64,000 nt of DNA from contig NZ_CAKVAM010000002.1 of assembly GCF_934725225.1 (NCBI RefSeq), positions 248,001 to 312,000 of the forward strand, read 5' to 3'. Within the stretch, counting starts at the first letter, position 1. Each line of letters starts with the position of its first letter. The notes under the pieces were generated by a model, which made no database searches, was not told the origin of the DNA, and was given only the letters and a program-made list of their open reading frames with translations. This DNA comes from an uncultured Treponema sp. (GTDB lineage: Bacteria > Spirochaetota > Spirochaetia > Treponematales > Treponemataceae). This document shows, in pieces, positions 1-8,294 of this stretch. A program made the translations under genes and the position numbers.

Positions 1-344
1 TCATCCGTGCCTTGGGCGGAAAAACTGAATCCGACTCAAAGCCAGCAAAGCCTTCAGAGCATTTTAGTTCCATAGATTTTAAGAATTCTTCAGTTGAAAA
101 TTCTGCGCCAAAAGAAAATGACGAAACTTCATTTGCTCCGGCGGAATCTCTTGGCGAGCGTGAAACTGTTTCGCTTGTTGAAAATCAGCTTGAAGAAAAA
201 AATTCTACAGAAGAAAAAAGACCGTTTTCCGGGCACAAACTTCCGGCGGGAATAAAAATTGATCCGAATGACATAAATCAGCCGGCAATTTATAGAAAAC
301 GCCTGAACGGACTTTCGCGCTCCATAGATTTGACGCAGCTTTAA
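1..344 (+). CDS. ftsZ: Cell division protein FtsZ, C-terminal tail (partial, inferred)
   Basis: The frame is open from base 3 and the 5' part lies outside the window. What remains is a charged, low-complexity linker rich in Ser, Glu and Lys, then a short conserved-looking end containing DINQPAIYRKR. This layout of disordered linker plus a terminal peptide matches FtsZ, whose C-terminal peptide resembles D-I-P-x-F-L-R-K and binds FtsA and other division partners. The globular GTPase domain is not visible, so the call rests on the tail and on the neighbourhood: in T. pallidum, as I recall, ftsA-ftsZ lies just upstream of smf and topA. Another protein with a disordered tail is possible. Confidence 0.55.
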   Translation, partial: IRALGGKTESDSKPAKPSEHFSSIDFKNSSVENSAPKENDETSFAPAESLGERETVSLVENQLEEKNSTEEKRPFSGHKLPAGIKIDPNDINQPAIYRKRLNGLSRSIDLTQL

Positions 345-347
345 TTT

Positions 348-1241
348 ATGGAAAAAAAATCTCTGCTTCAGGAATTTTACAGTGAGCTTCTTTTTGTGGA
401 AAATCACGGAAAACTGACGGCGGAAACTTATTTGATTTGCGTTCAGGAATTTCTTGATTATCTGGAAAAAAATGAAACGCCGCTTGAAAAAGTTACGGTT
501 CAGACTTTGCTTTATTATGCGGCTTTTAGAAAAACTTCCGGAAGAAAAGAAATTACGCTTGCAAAAGATTTGTCCGCGCTTAGGATTTTTGGTTCGTTTT
601 TAGTCCGAAAAAAAATTTGGATTGAAAATTTTGCGCATGAAATTGGAAAGCCAAAAGTTTCAAGAGCCTTGCCAAAAGTTTTGGAAGTTGAGCAGGTTGA
701 CAGTCTTTTGGCTTCAATTGACGTGAAAAAGCCGCTTGGAATAAGAGACCGCGCGTTGTACGAAGTAATTTACAGCTGCGGACTTCGGATAAGCGAGGCT
801 TGTTCACTTTTGATTGCAAATGTCCATTTTGACGAAAATCTGATTCTTGTCCGCGGAAAAGGCAGCAAGGAGCGTCTTGTTCCGTTTGGCGAGGATGCGT
901 CGTTTTGGCTAAAAAAATGGATTTTTGAAATTCGCCCCGGATTTGTTGGAAGTAGAATTATTCCTGAAGTTTTTGTAAATTCTAAAGGAAATCCTATTTC
1001 AAGAAAAGGAATTTGGAAAAATTTCAAGGCAATGGGAAAGAAAACTGGAATTGAAGCGAAGGTTCACACTTTGCGCCATTCCTTTGCAACTCATTTGCTT
1101 TCTGGCGGAGCGGATTTAAGATCTGTGCAGGAACTTTTGGGACATTCGGATTTGTCCACAACGCAGATTTATACGCACATAGACGATTCAAGGCTTGAAG
1201 AAAGCCACAGGGATTTTTTTCCCGGTCATAAAACTGAATAA
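348..1241 (+). CDS. xerD: Tyrosine recombinase, XerD-like
   Basis: This 297-residue protein has the standard Xer length and domains: an N-terminal SAM-like core-binding domain (about 1-100) and a C-terminal catalytic domain. The catalytic set is complete: Arg147 in CGLRISE, Lys172 in the beta-hairpin, His240 and Arg243 in HTLRHSFATHLL, His266 in LLGHSD, and the nucleophile Tyr275 in TTQIYTH. Xer proteins resolve chromosome dimers at dif during division, which suits a place 3 bases after the probable ftsZ stop. A second Xer protein lies at 5187. This copy is called XerD by exclusion, because the other sits in the codV/xerC context; the C/D assignment is uncertain, the family is not. Confidence 0.85.
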   Translation: MEKKSLLQEFYSELLFVENHGKLTAETYLICVQEFLDYLEKNETPLEKVTVQTLLYYAAFRKTSGRKEITLAKDLSALRIFGSFLVRKKIWIENFAHEIGKPKVSRALPKVLEVEQVDSLLASIDVKKPLGIRDRALYEVIYSCGLRISEACSLLIANVHFDENLILVRGKGSKERLVPFGEDASFWLKKWIFEIRPGFVGSRIIPEVFVNSKGNPISRKGIWKNFKAMGKKTGIEAKVHTLRHSFATHLLSGGADLRSVQELLGHSDLSTTQIYTHIDDSRLEESHRDFFPGHKTE

Positions 1242-1258
1242 AACAACGGAGGATTTGT

Positions 1259-1993
1259 ATGAAAAAAATTATCAAAGTTTCGTTTGCTCTTTTGATTTCT
1301 TTTGCGGCGATTTCTTGTTCTCCTTCTTATAATTCTGTAAAACGGATGCAGCGAATTGAGGAAGGCGTTTCAAATCCTACGACAAAAGAAGAACTTGAGG
1401 AAGCTATAAAAAAATACGATGCACGCGCAATGGATTTGGCTTTAACAGAAGGTCAGATTGGAATTTGGTATAAAATTCTTGGAACGCGTTATATCGACCA
1501 GCAGATGTACGGAAAGGCCTTGGAATGTTTCCAGAAGGCTTTATCTTATTATCCGGACAATGCGAATCTTTATTATTACGTAGGAAGCTGCGCGGGCCAC
1601 ATGGCGAATGCGAGCCTTGATTTTGACGCGAAAGGAACTTCTTCAGATGAAGCGATAAAAAAAATGAATTATCTTCGGCTTGCGGAAAGTTCATATCTTC
1701 AGGCACTGAAAATCGATCCGAATTATTACCGTGTTTTGTATGGTCTTGGAATTCTTTACGTTTTTGAATTCGGACAGGGCGACAAGGCGATTCCTTATCT
1801 TGAAAAATTTCTTTCTGTTCAAACCAGAGATACAAATGCAATGTTTGCTCTTGCAGGCGCGTATTATTTAACGTATCAGTTTGACAAGGCGATTGAACTT
1901 TACGACAAAATTATCGAGCTTAAGCCAAATGCTGAAAAAGTTCAGGCTGCGCAGGAAAACAAAAAGAAGTGCCTTGAGCTTCAGTATAAATAA
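1259..1993 (+). CDS. TPR-repeat lipoprotein
   Basis: The N-terminus is a lipoprotein signal: MKK, a hydrophobic stretch, and the lipobox AISC with the lipidated Cys at residue 20. Three or more tetratricopeptide-like helical pairs follow from about residue 75, for example around YGKALECFQKALSYYPDNAN, around AESSYLQALKIDPNYY, and near the end around FDKAIELYDKIIELKPNAEK. It is therefore probably a membrane-anchored periplasmic or outer-membrane scaffold for protein contacts. A good ribosome site, GGAGG, lies 6 bases before the ATG. It sits between two DNA-processing genes and may be co-transcribed with the upstream xer gene. No specific partner can be named. Confidence 0.8.
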   Translation: MKKIIKVSFALLISFAAISCSPSYNSVKRMQRIEEGVSNPTTKEELEEAIKKYDARAMDLALTEGQIGIWYKILGTRYIDQQMYGKALECFQKALSYYPDNANLYYYVGSCAGHMANASLDFDAKGTSSDEAIKKMNYLRLAESSYLQALKIDPNYYRVLYGLGILYVFEFGQGDKAIPYLEKFLSVQTRDTNAMFALAGAYYLTYQFDKAIELYDKIIELKPNAEKVQAAQENKKKCLELQYK

Positions 1994-2031
1994 AATTTGC
2001 ATTTTATAACAAATTTTTATATCTTTTTCTT

Positions 2032-2988
2032 GTGAATATTTTAGACATTGCAATTTCATCAATAACATTCCTTTCTGCCAAAGAAAAAATTCTTTTAAAG
2101 AAAAATATTGACAGCATGGATAATCTTGCGTTACTGTCTATAGAAGAGCTTTCTACTATTATAGGCAGAAGTTTGGGAAGAGCGGTTTGGAATGGAAAAG
2201 CGTGCAGGGCTTTAGCTGAAAAAAGTTTTAGCCTTGCAGAATCAAAAGGAATAAATTCCGTTTTTTATTATGAAGCGGAATTTCCTGCCATGCTTAGGAC
2301 TATTCCAGATCCTCCTTACGCATTTTTTTACCGCGGAACTTTAGAAGCTTTAAAAAAGCCTTGTGTTTCTGTTGTGGGAACACGACGCATTTGTGAAAAA
2401 AGTGCGCGTGCGGCTTTTAGCTTTGCAAAGGAAGCTGCTTTTTGTGGGCAGACTGTTATTTCCGGGCTTGCAAATGGAATTGACAGTTTTGCTCATAAAG
2501 GCGCTCTTTCAAGCGGAATTTTGCAGTCAACTGCGGCGATTCTTCCGTGCGGAATCGATACTGTTGTTCCGTATGGAAACAGAAACCTTGCCCAGCAGAT
2601 TGTAAAAAACGGCGGATTTATTGCAAGCGAGTATGTTCCCGGAATTCCTGCTGAGCCTTGGAGATTTGTTCAGCGGAACAGGCTTGTGGCGGCATTGTCT
2701 TCATGCACTGTCGTTGTTCATGCTCCTGCTGGAAGCGGCGCTCTTATCACTGCTGATTTCGCCCTTGATTACAACCGCGATGTTGTTTTTCATTCGGCTG
2801 GATTCTGCGGCGAGGCTGAAAAAAATAGGCGCGGCGGAAAGAAAAATGTCCGTACTTCTGAAAAATTTATTGAGGAAGGAGCTCCAGTTATAGAAAACTA
2901 TGCGGATTTTGTCGCGGTCAGAAAAAATGCTCCGGGATTTAAAGTCTGTAAAAATAAAGGACAGCTTGAATTTTTAGATTCTTGCTGA
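2032..2988 (+). CDS. dprA: DNA processing protein DprA/Smf
   Basis: The Rossmann-fold DprA core is clear: VGTRR near residue 115, the SGLANGIDSFAHKGAL motif, AILPCGID, and the later RNRLVAALS and GALITADFAL segments. DprA binds single-stranded DNA and loads RecA during uptake of DNA; in non-competent bacteria its role is less clear. The 318-residue length covers an N-terminal helical region and the core, while a C-terminal winged helix is short or absent. The start is GTG with no Shine-Dalgarno; the N-terminal sequence matches the family, so the start is likely right. A weak -10 (TATATC, 2018-2023) would put transcription within a few bases of it. It is followed after 10 bases by topA, the Bacillus-like smf-topA order. 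Confidence 0.93.
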   Translation: MNILDIAISSITFLSAKEKILLKKNIDSMDNLALLSIEELSTIIGRSLGRAVWNGKACRALAEKSFSLAESKGINSVFYYEAEFPAMLRTIPDPPYAFFYRGTLEALKKPCVSVVGTRRICEKSARAAFSFAKEAAFCGQTVISGLANGIDSFAHKGALSSGILQSTAAILPCGIDTVVPYGNRNLAQQIVKNGGFIASEYVPGIPAEPWRFVQRNRLVAALSSCTVVVHAPAGSGALITADFALDYNRDVVFHSAGFCGEAEKNRRGGKKNVRTSEKFIEEGAPVIENYADFVAVRKNAPGFKVCKNKGQLEFLDSC

Positions 2989-2998
2989 CAGGTGGATT

Positions 2999-5194
2999 AT
3001 GGCTGAAAAAACTGCTAAGAAAACATCGAAAAAAGAGACAAAAAAGAACACTCTGATTATTGTTGAGTCTCCTGCGAAAGCAAAGACAATTGAGCATTAT
3101 CTTGGAACTGGCTACACGGTAAAGGCTTCTATGGGACATCTTATCGATTTGCCCAAAAGCCGCATCGCAATCGATGTAAACAATAATTTTCAGCCGGAAT
3201 ATATAACTGTCCGCGGGCGCGCAAAGCTTCTAAAGGAACTGCAAAAAGACGCAAAGAATTCTTCTGGCGTTTTGCTTGCATCGGATAATGACCGCGAAGG
3301 TGAAGCGATTGCTTGGCATTTGAATAATGCGCTCAAGGAAAAAACAGCTGCTCCTATACAGCGCATTGTTTTTAATGAAATCACTCCTGTTGCGATAAAG
3401 GAATCTGTAAAAAATCCGCGTGAAATAGACGAGGCAAAAGTAAACGCGCAAAAAGCCCGCCGTGTTCTTGACAGGCTCGTTGGCTACAATTTGAGTCCGC
3501 TTCTTTGGAAAAAAGTAAAAAACGGACTTAGCGCCGGCCGTGTTCAGTCTGTTGCGTTGCGCCTTATTTGCGAGCGTGAAAAAGAAGTTGAAGATTTTAT
3601 TCCTGAAGAATATTGGTCCCTTGATGCGGATTTTGCGAAGGGAAAAAATAAATTTACGGCTCAGCTTGTCCAGTACAAAGGAACAAAACCTGAACTGAAA
3701 AATGAAAACGCTGTGAATGACATTATAAAAGAAATTCAAAACAGTGAATGCAAAGTTTTAGACATAAAGGAAACTGAAAAAACTGTCCGCCCTAAGCCGC
3801 CTTTTACAACTTCAAAACTTCAGCAGGCAGCGGCAAACAGGCTCAGCTTTACTTCAAGAAAAACAATGCAGATTGCCCAGCGTCTTTATGAAGGCGTGCA
3901 GATTGGAAACACTCGCGTTGGTCTTATTACCTATATGCGTACCGATTCTGTCCGTATAAGCCAGACTGCTATAAATGATGTAAGAGACTGGATTGGAAAA
4001 AATTTCCCAGAGGATCTTCCTGCTGAAAAAATTGAATATGCGGTTGGAAAAAGCGCACAGGATGCTCACGAAGCGATTCGTCCGACTTATGTAAAGTATA
4101 CTCCAGACAGTGTAAAGGAATATTTGACTCGTGAAGAACTTCGTTTGTACTCGATTATTTGGGAACGCTTTGTTTCAAGCCAGATGAACAATGCAAAGTC
4201 AAAAACAACCAGCGTTGATATTCAGGCTGGAGATGCTTTGTTCCGTGTGAGCGCAAGCAAGCTAAGCCACAAAGGTTTTTATAATGTCATAAAGACGCTT
4301 TCTTCAAAGGAAGATGTAACAGGAAGCCTTCCTTCGCTTAAGATTGGCGAAATTCTTTCAAGCGGAAAATTTTATCCTGAGCAGCATTTTACTCAAGGCC
4401 CGGCTCGTTACACTGACGCTTCAATGGTAAAAACTTTGGAGGAAAAAGGAATCGGCCGCCCGTCAACTTATGCGCCTATAATTTCAGTTTTGCTTGACCG
4501 CTATTATGTTACGCGAAATAACAAGCAACTTGTTCCCACAATGCTCGGAAAAATTATCTGCAAAATTCTTGTGGAATCATTCCCTGATGTCATAAATGAG
4601 CAGTTTACTTCGGAAGTTGAAAATGATCTTGACAAGGTTGAGCAGAATGAGCTTGTCTGGAACAATATGATTGCGGATTTCTTCGGGCCGTTTAAAAATC
4701 GCGTTGAGGAAGTCATGGAAAATCAGGAAAGCTTAAAAGGAACTCTTGACGAGCCTACTGATGAAATCTGCGAAAAGTGCGGAAAGCCAATGGTGAAAAA
4801 ACTTGGACGCTTCGGATATTTTCTTGCTTGCTCTGGATTTCCTGAGTGCCACAACACAAAAAGTGTTCCGCTTGCAAAATGTCCACGCAAAGGCTGTGAT
4901 GGACATATTGTCGCAAGAAAAACAAAAGGCCGCGGAAAAGAATTCTACGGATGCACAAATTATCCTGAATGCACATTTATTTCGCATTTTAAGCCGATTG
5001 ACGTTTACTGCCCTAAGTGCGGCTGGTTTCTCGTTGAAAAATACGACAAGAAAAACGGCTCGTATAAAAGCTGCATAAATCCTGACTGCGATTATCTCCA
5101 TTCAGCGGATGAAGCTGTTGCTGCTGAAGCTGCCGGAGAATTTGCAAAGGCGAACAAGGCTGATAAAGAGTCAAAAGAATCCAAAAATGCCTGA
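2999..5194 (+). CDS. topA: DNA topoisomerase I
   Basis: This is a type IA topoisomerase of 731 residues that relaxes negative supercoils. The N-terminal Toprim domain starts at LIIVESPAKAKTIE (about residue 20) and carries the acidic DNDREGEAIAWHL motif. The catalytic tyrosine is Tyr312 in GLITYMRTDSVRIS. Three C-terminal Cys4 zinc-ribbon modules follow (CEKCGKP...CSGFPEC, CPRKGC...CTNYPEC, CPKCGW...CINPDC), ending in an Ala/Lys-rich tail. The ribosome site GGTGG precedes the ATG. The stop overlaps the next gene by 8 bases, indicating translational coupling with xerC. Confidence 0.97.
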   Translation: MAEKTAKKTSKKETKKNTLIIVESPAKAKTIEHYLGTGYTVKASMGHLIDLPKSRIAIDVNNNFQPEYITVRGRAKLLKELQKDAKNSSGVLLASDNDREGEAIAWHLNNALKEKTAAPIQRIVFNEITPVAIKESVKNPREIDEAKVNAQKARRVLDRLVGYNLSPLLWKKVKNGLSAGRVQSVALRLICEREKEVEDFIPEEYWSLDADFAKGKNKFTAQLVQYKGTKPELKNENAVNDIIKEIQNSECKVLDIKETEKTVRPKPPFTTSKLQQAAANRLSFTSRKTMQIAQRLYEGVQIGNTRVGLITYMRTDSVRISQTAINDVRDWIGKNFPEDLPAEKIEYAVGKSAQDAHEAIRPTYVKYTPDSVKEYLTREELRLYSIIWERFVSSQMNNAKSKTTSVDIQAGDALFRVSASKLSHKGFYNVIKTLSSKEDVTGSLPSLKIGEILSSGKFYPEQHFTQGPARYTDASMVKTLEEKGIGRPSTYAPIISVLLDRYYVTRNNKQLVPTMLGKIICKILVESFPDVINEQFTSEVENDLDKVEQNELVWNNMIADFFGPFKNRVEEVMENQESLKGTLDEPTDEICEKCGKPMVKKLGRFGYFLACSGFPECHNTKSVPLAKCPRKGCDGHIVARKTKGRGKEFYGCTNYPECTFISHFKPIDVYCPKCGWFLVEKYDKKNGSYKSCINPDCDYLHSADEAVAAEAAGEFAKANKADKESKESKNA

Positions 5195-6110
5195 AACTCT
5201 CTGTGAATGTTCCGAAGAATTTTTGGTTTACCTTGGAAGTGTGCGCGGACTGTCTGAAAATACAGTTTTGTCTTACCGGCAGGATTTGACTCATTTTTGC
5301 GAATTCTTTGGAAACGATAAGTCGCCGGAAGAACTTACGCTGGAAGATTTGCGGCTTTTTGTTGGTGATTTGAGCCGCAGAAAATATTCAGTGGCTTCTA
5401 TAAATAGAATTATTTCCGCAGTCAGAGGATTGTTTGCATATTTAAAGAAATTTGGTTATATTTCTAAAAACGTTTCCTACGAGCTAAAGTGTCTTCGTCA
5501 GCCAAAAACACTTCCGCGCTTTATGTCTCAGACTGAAATTGACAGTGTTTGCCGTCAGCCTGAAAAGAAAGAACTTTTGTGGGCATCAAGGGACAAGGCG
5601 ATTTTTGAAATGATGTATTCTTCTGGATGCCGTGTGAGCGAGCTTGCTTCCTTGAAGTTTCAGGATTTTACAAGTGATTTTAGAAGCGCGGTTGTTACAG
5701 GAAAAGGAAAAAAAGACCGCCGCGTTTATTTTGAGCAGGACGCAAGAAATTCCCTTATGCTTTATTTGAAGGAACGAAAGGCAAGGTTTCCGCAGGCTGA
5801 AAAAGGTTGTGCTTGTGAAGTAAGCAGAATTTTTTTAAGCCAAAAAGGAACTGCGCTTTCAGCCCACGGAATTTGGTATATTGTGAGCCGCTACACAGGA
5901 ATTGAAGGGACCGGAAGCCATGTTTCGCCTCATGCTTTTAGGCACACTTTTGCTACGGGAATGCTTAATTCCGGCGCAGACATAAGAATTGTGCAGGAGC
6001 TTCTTGGACATTCCAGCATAAGCACGACCCAGCGTTATACTCATGTAACTTTGGAACGTTTAAAAAAAGTATACAGCCAGGCGTTTCCGCATTCAGGAAA
6101 AAAAGACTGA
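5187..6110 (+). CDS. xerC: Tyrosine recombinase XerC (codV-type)
   Basis: The protein has 307 residues if the start is the ATG that overlaps the topA stop (ATGCCTGA). An upstream in-frame start exists inside topA, but Xer homology begins near this Met. Catalytic residues are present: Arg149 in SGCRVSE, Lys173 in TGKGKKD, His249 and Arg252 in HAFRHTFATGML, His275 in LLGHSS, and Tyr284 in TTQRYTH. It should work with a partner Xer at dif. The order topA-xerC-hslV-hslU matches the Bacillus topA-(trmFO)-codV-clpQ-clpY cluster, which supports the xerC name. The protein is 10 residues longer than the copy at 348. Confidence 0.9.
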   Translation: MPETLCECSEEFLVYLGSVRGLSENTVLSYRQDLTHFCEFFGNDKSPEELTLEDLRLFVGDLSRRKYSVASINRIISAVRGLFAYLKKFGYISKNVSYELKCLRQPKTLPRFMSQTEIDSVCRQPEKKELLWASRDKAIFEMMYSSGCRVSELASLKFQDFTSDFRSAVVTGKGKKDRRVYFEQDARNSLMLYLKERKARFPQAEKGCACEVSRIFLSQKGTALSAHGIWYIVSRYTGIEGTGSHVSPHAFRHTFATGMLNSGADIRIVQELLGHSSISTTQRYTHVTLERLKKVYSQAFPHSGKKD

Positions 6111-6142
6111 AATAAAAACTGCCTGCTAAGGAGAATAAAATT

Positions 6143-6685
6143 ATGGAAAATGAAAATAAAATCCGCAGCACCACGGTAATTGCTGTAAGGAGAAACGGAA
6201 AAGTTGCCATGGCTGGAGACGGTCAGGTTACTATGGGAAACACAGTGATGAAGGGCAATGCGAAAAAAGTTCGACGCATTTATGATGGCAAGGTTCTTAC
6301 AGGATTTGCCGGAGCAACCGCAGACGCTTTTACGCTTTTTGATAAATTCGAGGAAAAACTCAAGACATTTAACGGCGACCTTACTCGTGCCGCTGTTGAG
6401 CTTGCAAAACTTTGGCGCACAGAACGTTCAATGAGCAAACTTGAGGCTCTTTTGCTTGTGGCTGATTCAAATAAAATTCTTTTGATTTCAGGAAGCGGAG
6501 ACGTTATTGAGCCAGAAAACGATATTCTTGCGATTGGTTCTGGAGGAAATTACGCTTATGCGGCGGCGATGGCTTATATGGAATCTTCACAGCTTTCCGC
6601 AAAAGAAATCGCCCATAAGTCGCTTGCAATCGCAGGGCAAATTTGCATTTATACTAACAGCAACGTTGTAGTTGAGGAGCTTTAA
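6143..6685 (+). CDS. hslV: HslV protease subunit of HslUV
   Basis: HslV is a proteasome-like threonine peptidase that forms a double hexamer capped by the HslU ATPase. The family N-terminus TTVIAVRRNG is present but begins at residue 10, so a nine-residue leader (MENENKIRS) must be removed to expose Thr10 as the nucleophile; some other HslV proteins also carry short leaders. The AGDGQVTMG and GGNYAYAAA motifs are in place. The length of 180 residues is normal. AAGGAG lies 9 bases before the ATG. hslU follows with a single-base gap, so the two subunits are co-expressed. Confidence 0.96.
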   Translation: MENENKIRSTTVIAVRRNGKVAMAGDGQVTMGNTVMKGNAKKVRRIYDGKVLTGFAGATADAFTLFDKFEEKLKTFNGDLTRAAVELAKLWRTERSMSKLEALLLVADSNKILLISGSGDVIEPENDILAIGSGGNYAYAAAMAYMESSQLSAKEIAHKSLAIAGQICIYTNSNVVVEEL

Positions 6686-6686
6686 T

Positions 6687-8210
6687 ATGACTGAAGAAAT
6701 AAAGGCGCAGCCGGATTCAAAAGGAATTCCAGACGGACTTACTCCGGCGCAGATTGTTGAAAAACTTGACAATTACATAATCGGGCAGCAGAAGGCAAAA
6801 CGTTTTGTCGCAGTTGCTTTGCGAAACCGTCAGCGCAGAATAAAGCTTCCAGAGGAAATCCGGGACGAAGTTGCGCCGAAGAACATTTTGATGATGGGAC
6901 CAACTGGAGTCGGAAAAACTGAAATTGCCCGCCGCCTTGCAAAACTTTGCGGAGCACCGTTCTTGAAAGTGGAAGCCACAAAATATACTGAAGTTGGCTA
7001 CGTGGGCCGTGATGTTGAAAGCATGGTTCGCGATCTTATGGCGGTTGGCTATAACATGGTAAAGGCTGAAATGCAGGAAAAACTGCGTGAAAAATGTATT
7101 CCCATTGTGGAAGATCAGTTGCTTGATTTGCTTTTGCCTGGAAGTTCTGGCAAGAAAAAACGCAAGGATTCCTCTCCAAAAAGAGATGTCCATGTTCTTG
7201 GAAATATATTCGGCGAGTCAAGCCCGATTCAAGGAAGTTTGATTCAAGTTGATATTCCAAAAGAAGCTCCTGTTCAGGAAGAGCCGCAGGAAGAAATCGA
7301 AGAAGAAACTTCAACTCGCGAAGACATTGCTTCCACACGTGAAAAATTCAGGACAATGCTCCGTGAAGGCAAGCTTGAAGACCGCGTTGTGGAAATAACA
7401 GTTCATCGTCAGCCTTCGTTCAGCATGAATATGATGGGAGCAAGCAATCCAGAAGACCTTGAGGAAAGCATAAACGGACTTCAGGAGCTTCTTTCAGGCG
7501 GAAGATCAAAAAGGCGCAATGTGACTGTTCGGGAAGCACGGCAGATTCTCATGGCAGACACTCTTGAGCGGAACACGGACAGCGACAAGGCGGCTGATGA
7601 GGCAAAAAAAAGAGTTGAGCAAAGCGGAATTATTTTTATAGATGAAATTGACAAGATTGCAACTCACGGCGGTGAAGGCGACCGGCAGGCAGTCAGCAGG
7701 GAAGGAGTTCAGCGGGACATTCTTCCTATTGTTGAGGGAAGCGATGTGAATACAAAATGGGGCGTGGTAAACACAACTCATATTTTGTTTATCGGAGCTG
7801 GAGCGTTCAGCGTGTCTGCACCGAGCGATCTTATCCCGGAACTTCAAGGTAGATTTCCTCTTCGCGTTGAATTGGAGCCGCTCAAAAAAGAAGATTTCAA
7901 GCGCATACTTACCGAGCCAAAAAACGCCCTTGTAAAGCAGTACGAAGCTCTTCTTGCCACTGAAGGCGTAACTTTAAAGTTTGCGGATGAAGCTATCGAC
8001 CGCATGAGTTTTATAGCGGAAGATGTAAATTCCCACAGTGAAAATATAGGCGCGCGCAGGCTTCACACTATAATGGAAACTGTTCTTGAAGAATTGAGTT
8101 TTGACGCTGACCGCCATGCAGGTGAAACAATAACAATTGACAGCAAATATGTTGATGAAAAAATGAATGGCGTAATTCAAAACCAGAATTTGGAGCGTTA
8201 TATACTCTAG
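6687..8210 (+). CDS. hslU: HslU ATPase subunit of HslUV
   Basis: HslU is the AAA+ unfoldase of the HslUV protease. Walker A is GPTGVGKTE with Lys77, and Walker B is IIFIDEIDKIA. The inserted I-domain between them holds a Glu-rich stretch, and the C-terminal sensor region around GARRLHTIME is present. The C-terminus ends RYIL; the HslU tail normally inserts into HslV and ends in a similar hydrophobic peptide. The ATG at 6687 is preferred over the upstream in-frame ATG inside hslV because it has a GAGGAG ribosome site. The 507-residue length is larger than the usual ~440-450, because of the I-domain insert. Confidence 0.96.
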   Translation: MTEEIKAQPDSKGIPDGLTPAQIVEKLDNYIIGQQKAKRFVAVALRNRQRRIKLPEEIRDEVAPKNILMMGPTGVGKTEIARRLAKLCGAPFLKVEATKYTEVGYVGRDVESMVRDLMAVGYNMVKAEMQEKLREKCIPIVEDQLLDLLLPGSSGKKKRKDSSPKRDVHVLGNIFGESSPIQGSLIQVDIPKEAPVQEEPQEEIEEETSTREDIASTREKFRTMLREGKLEDRVVEITVHRQPSFSMNMMGASNPEDLEESINGLQELLSGGRSKRRNVTVREARQILMADTLERNTDSDKAADEAKKRVEQSGIIFIDEIDKIATHGGEGDRQAVSREGVQRDILPIVEGSDVNTKWGVVNTTHILFIGAGAFSVSAPSDLIPELQGRFPLRVELEPLKKEDFKRILTEPKNALVKQYEALLATEGVTLKFADEAIDRMSFIAEDVNSHSENIGARRLHTIMETVLEELSFDADRHAGETITIDSKYVDEKMNGVIQNQNLERYIL

Positions 8211-8237
8211 TTGTTTTTACATTCTGAAGCAAACAAA

Positions 8238-8280
8238 AAGGACTTGGAACTGTTTTGCAGAACCAAGTCCTTAATTTTTT
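8238..8280. terminator. Bidirectional terminator between hslU and secA
   Basis: A perfect 10-bp inverted repeat (AAGGACTTGG at 8238-8247, CCAAGTCCTT at 8263-8272) is followed by a T-rich run on the plus strand and preceded by AAACAAAA, which gives a U-rich run for the minus strand. It lies between two convergent genes and can serve both. Confidence 0.85.
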
Positions 8281-8294
8281 AGATGGAATTTTGC

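Noticed and set aside
348..6110. Phage or integron integrases
   Set aside because: Both tyrosine recombinases have Xer length and motifs and housekeeping neighbours; no att repeats or phage genes are nearby.
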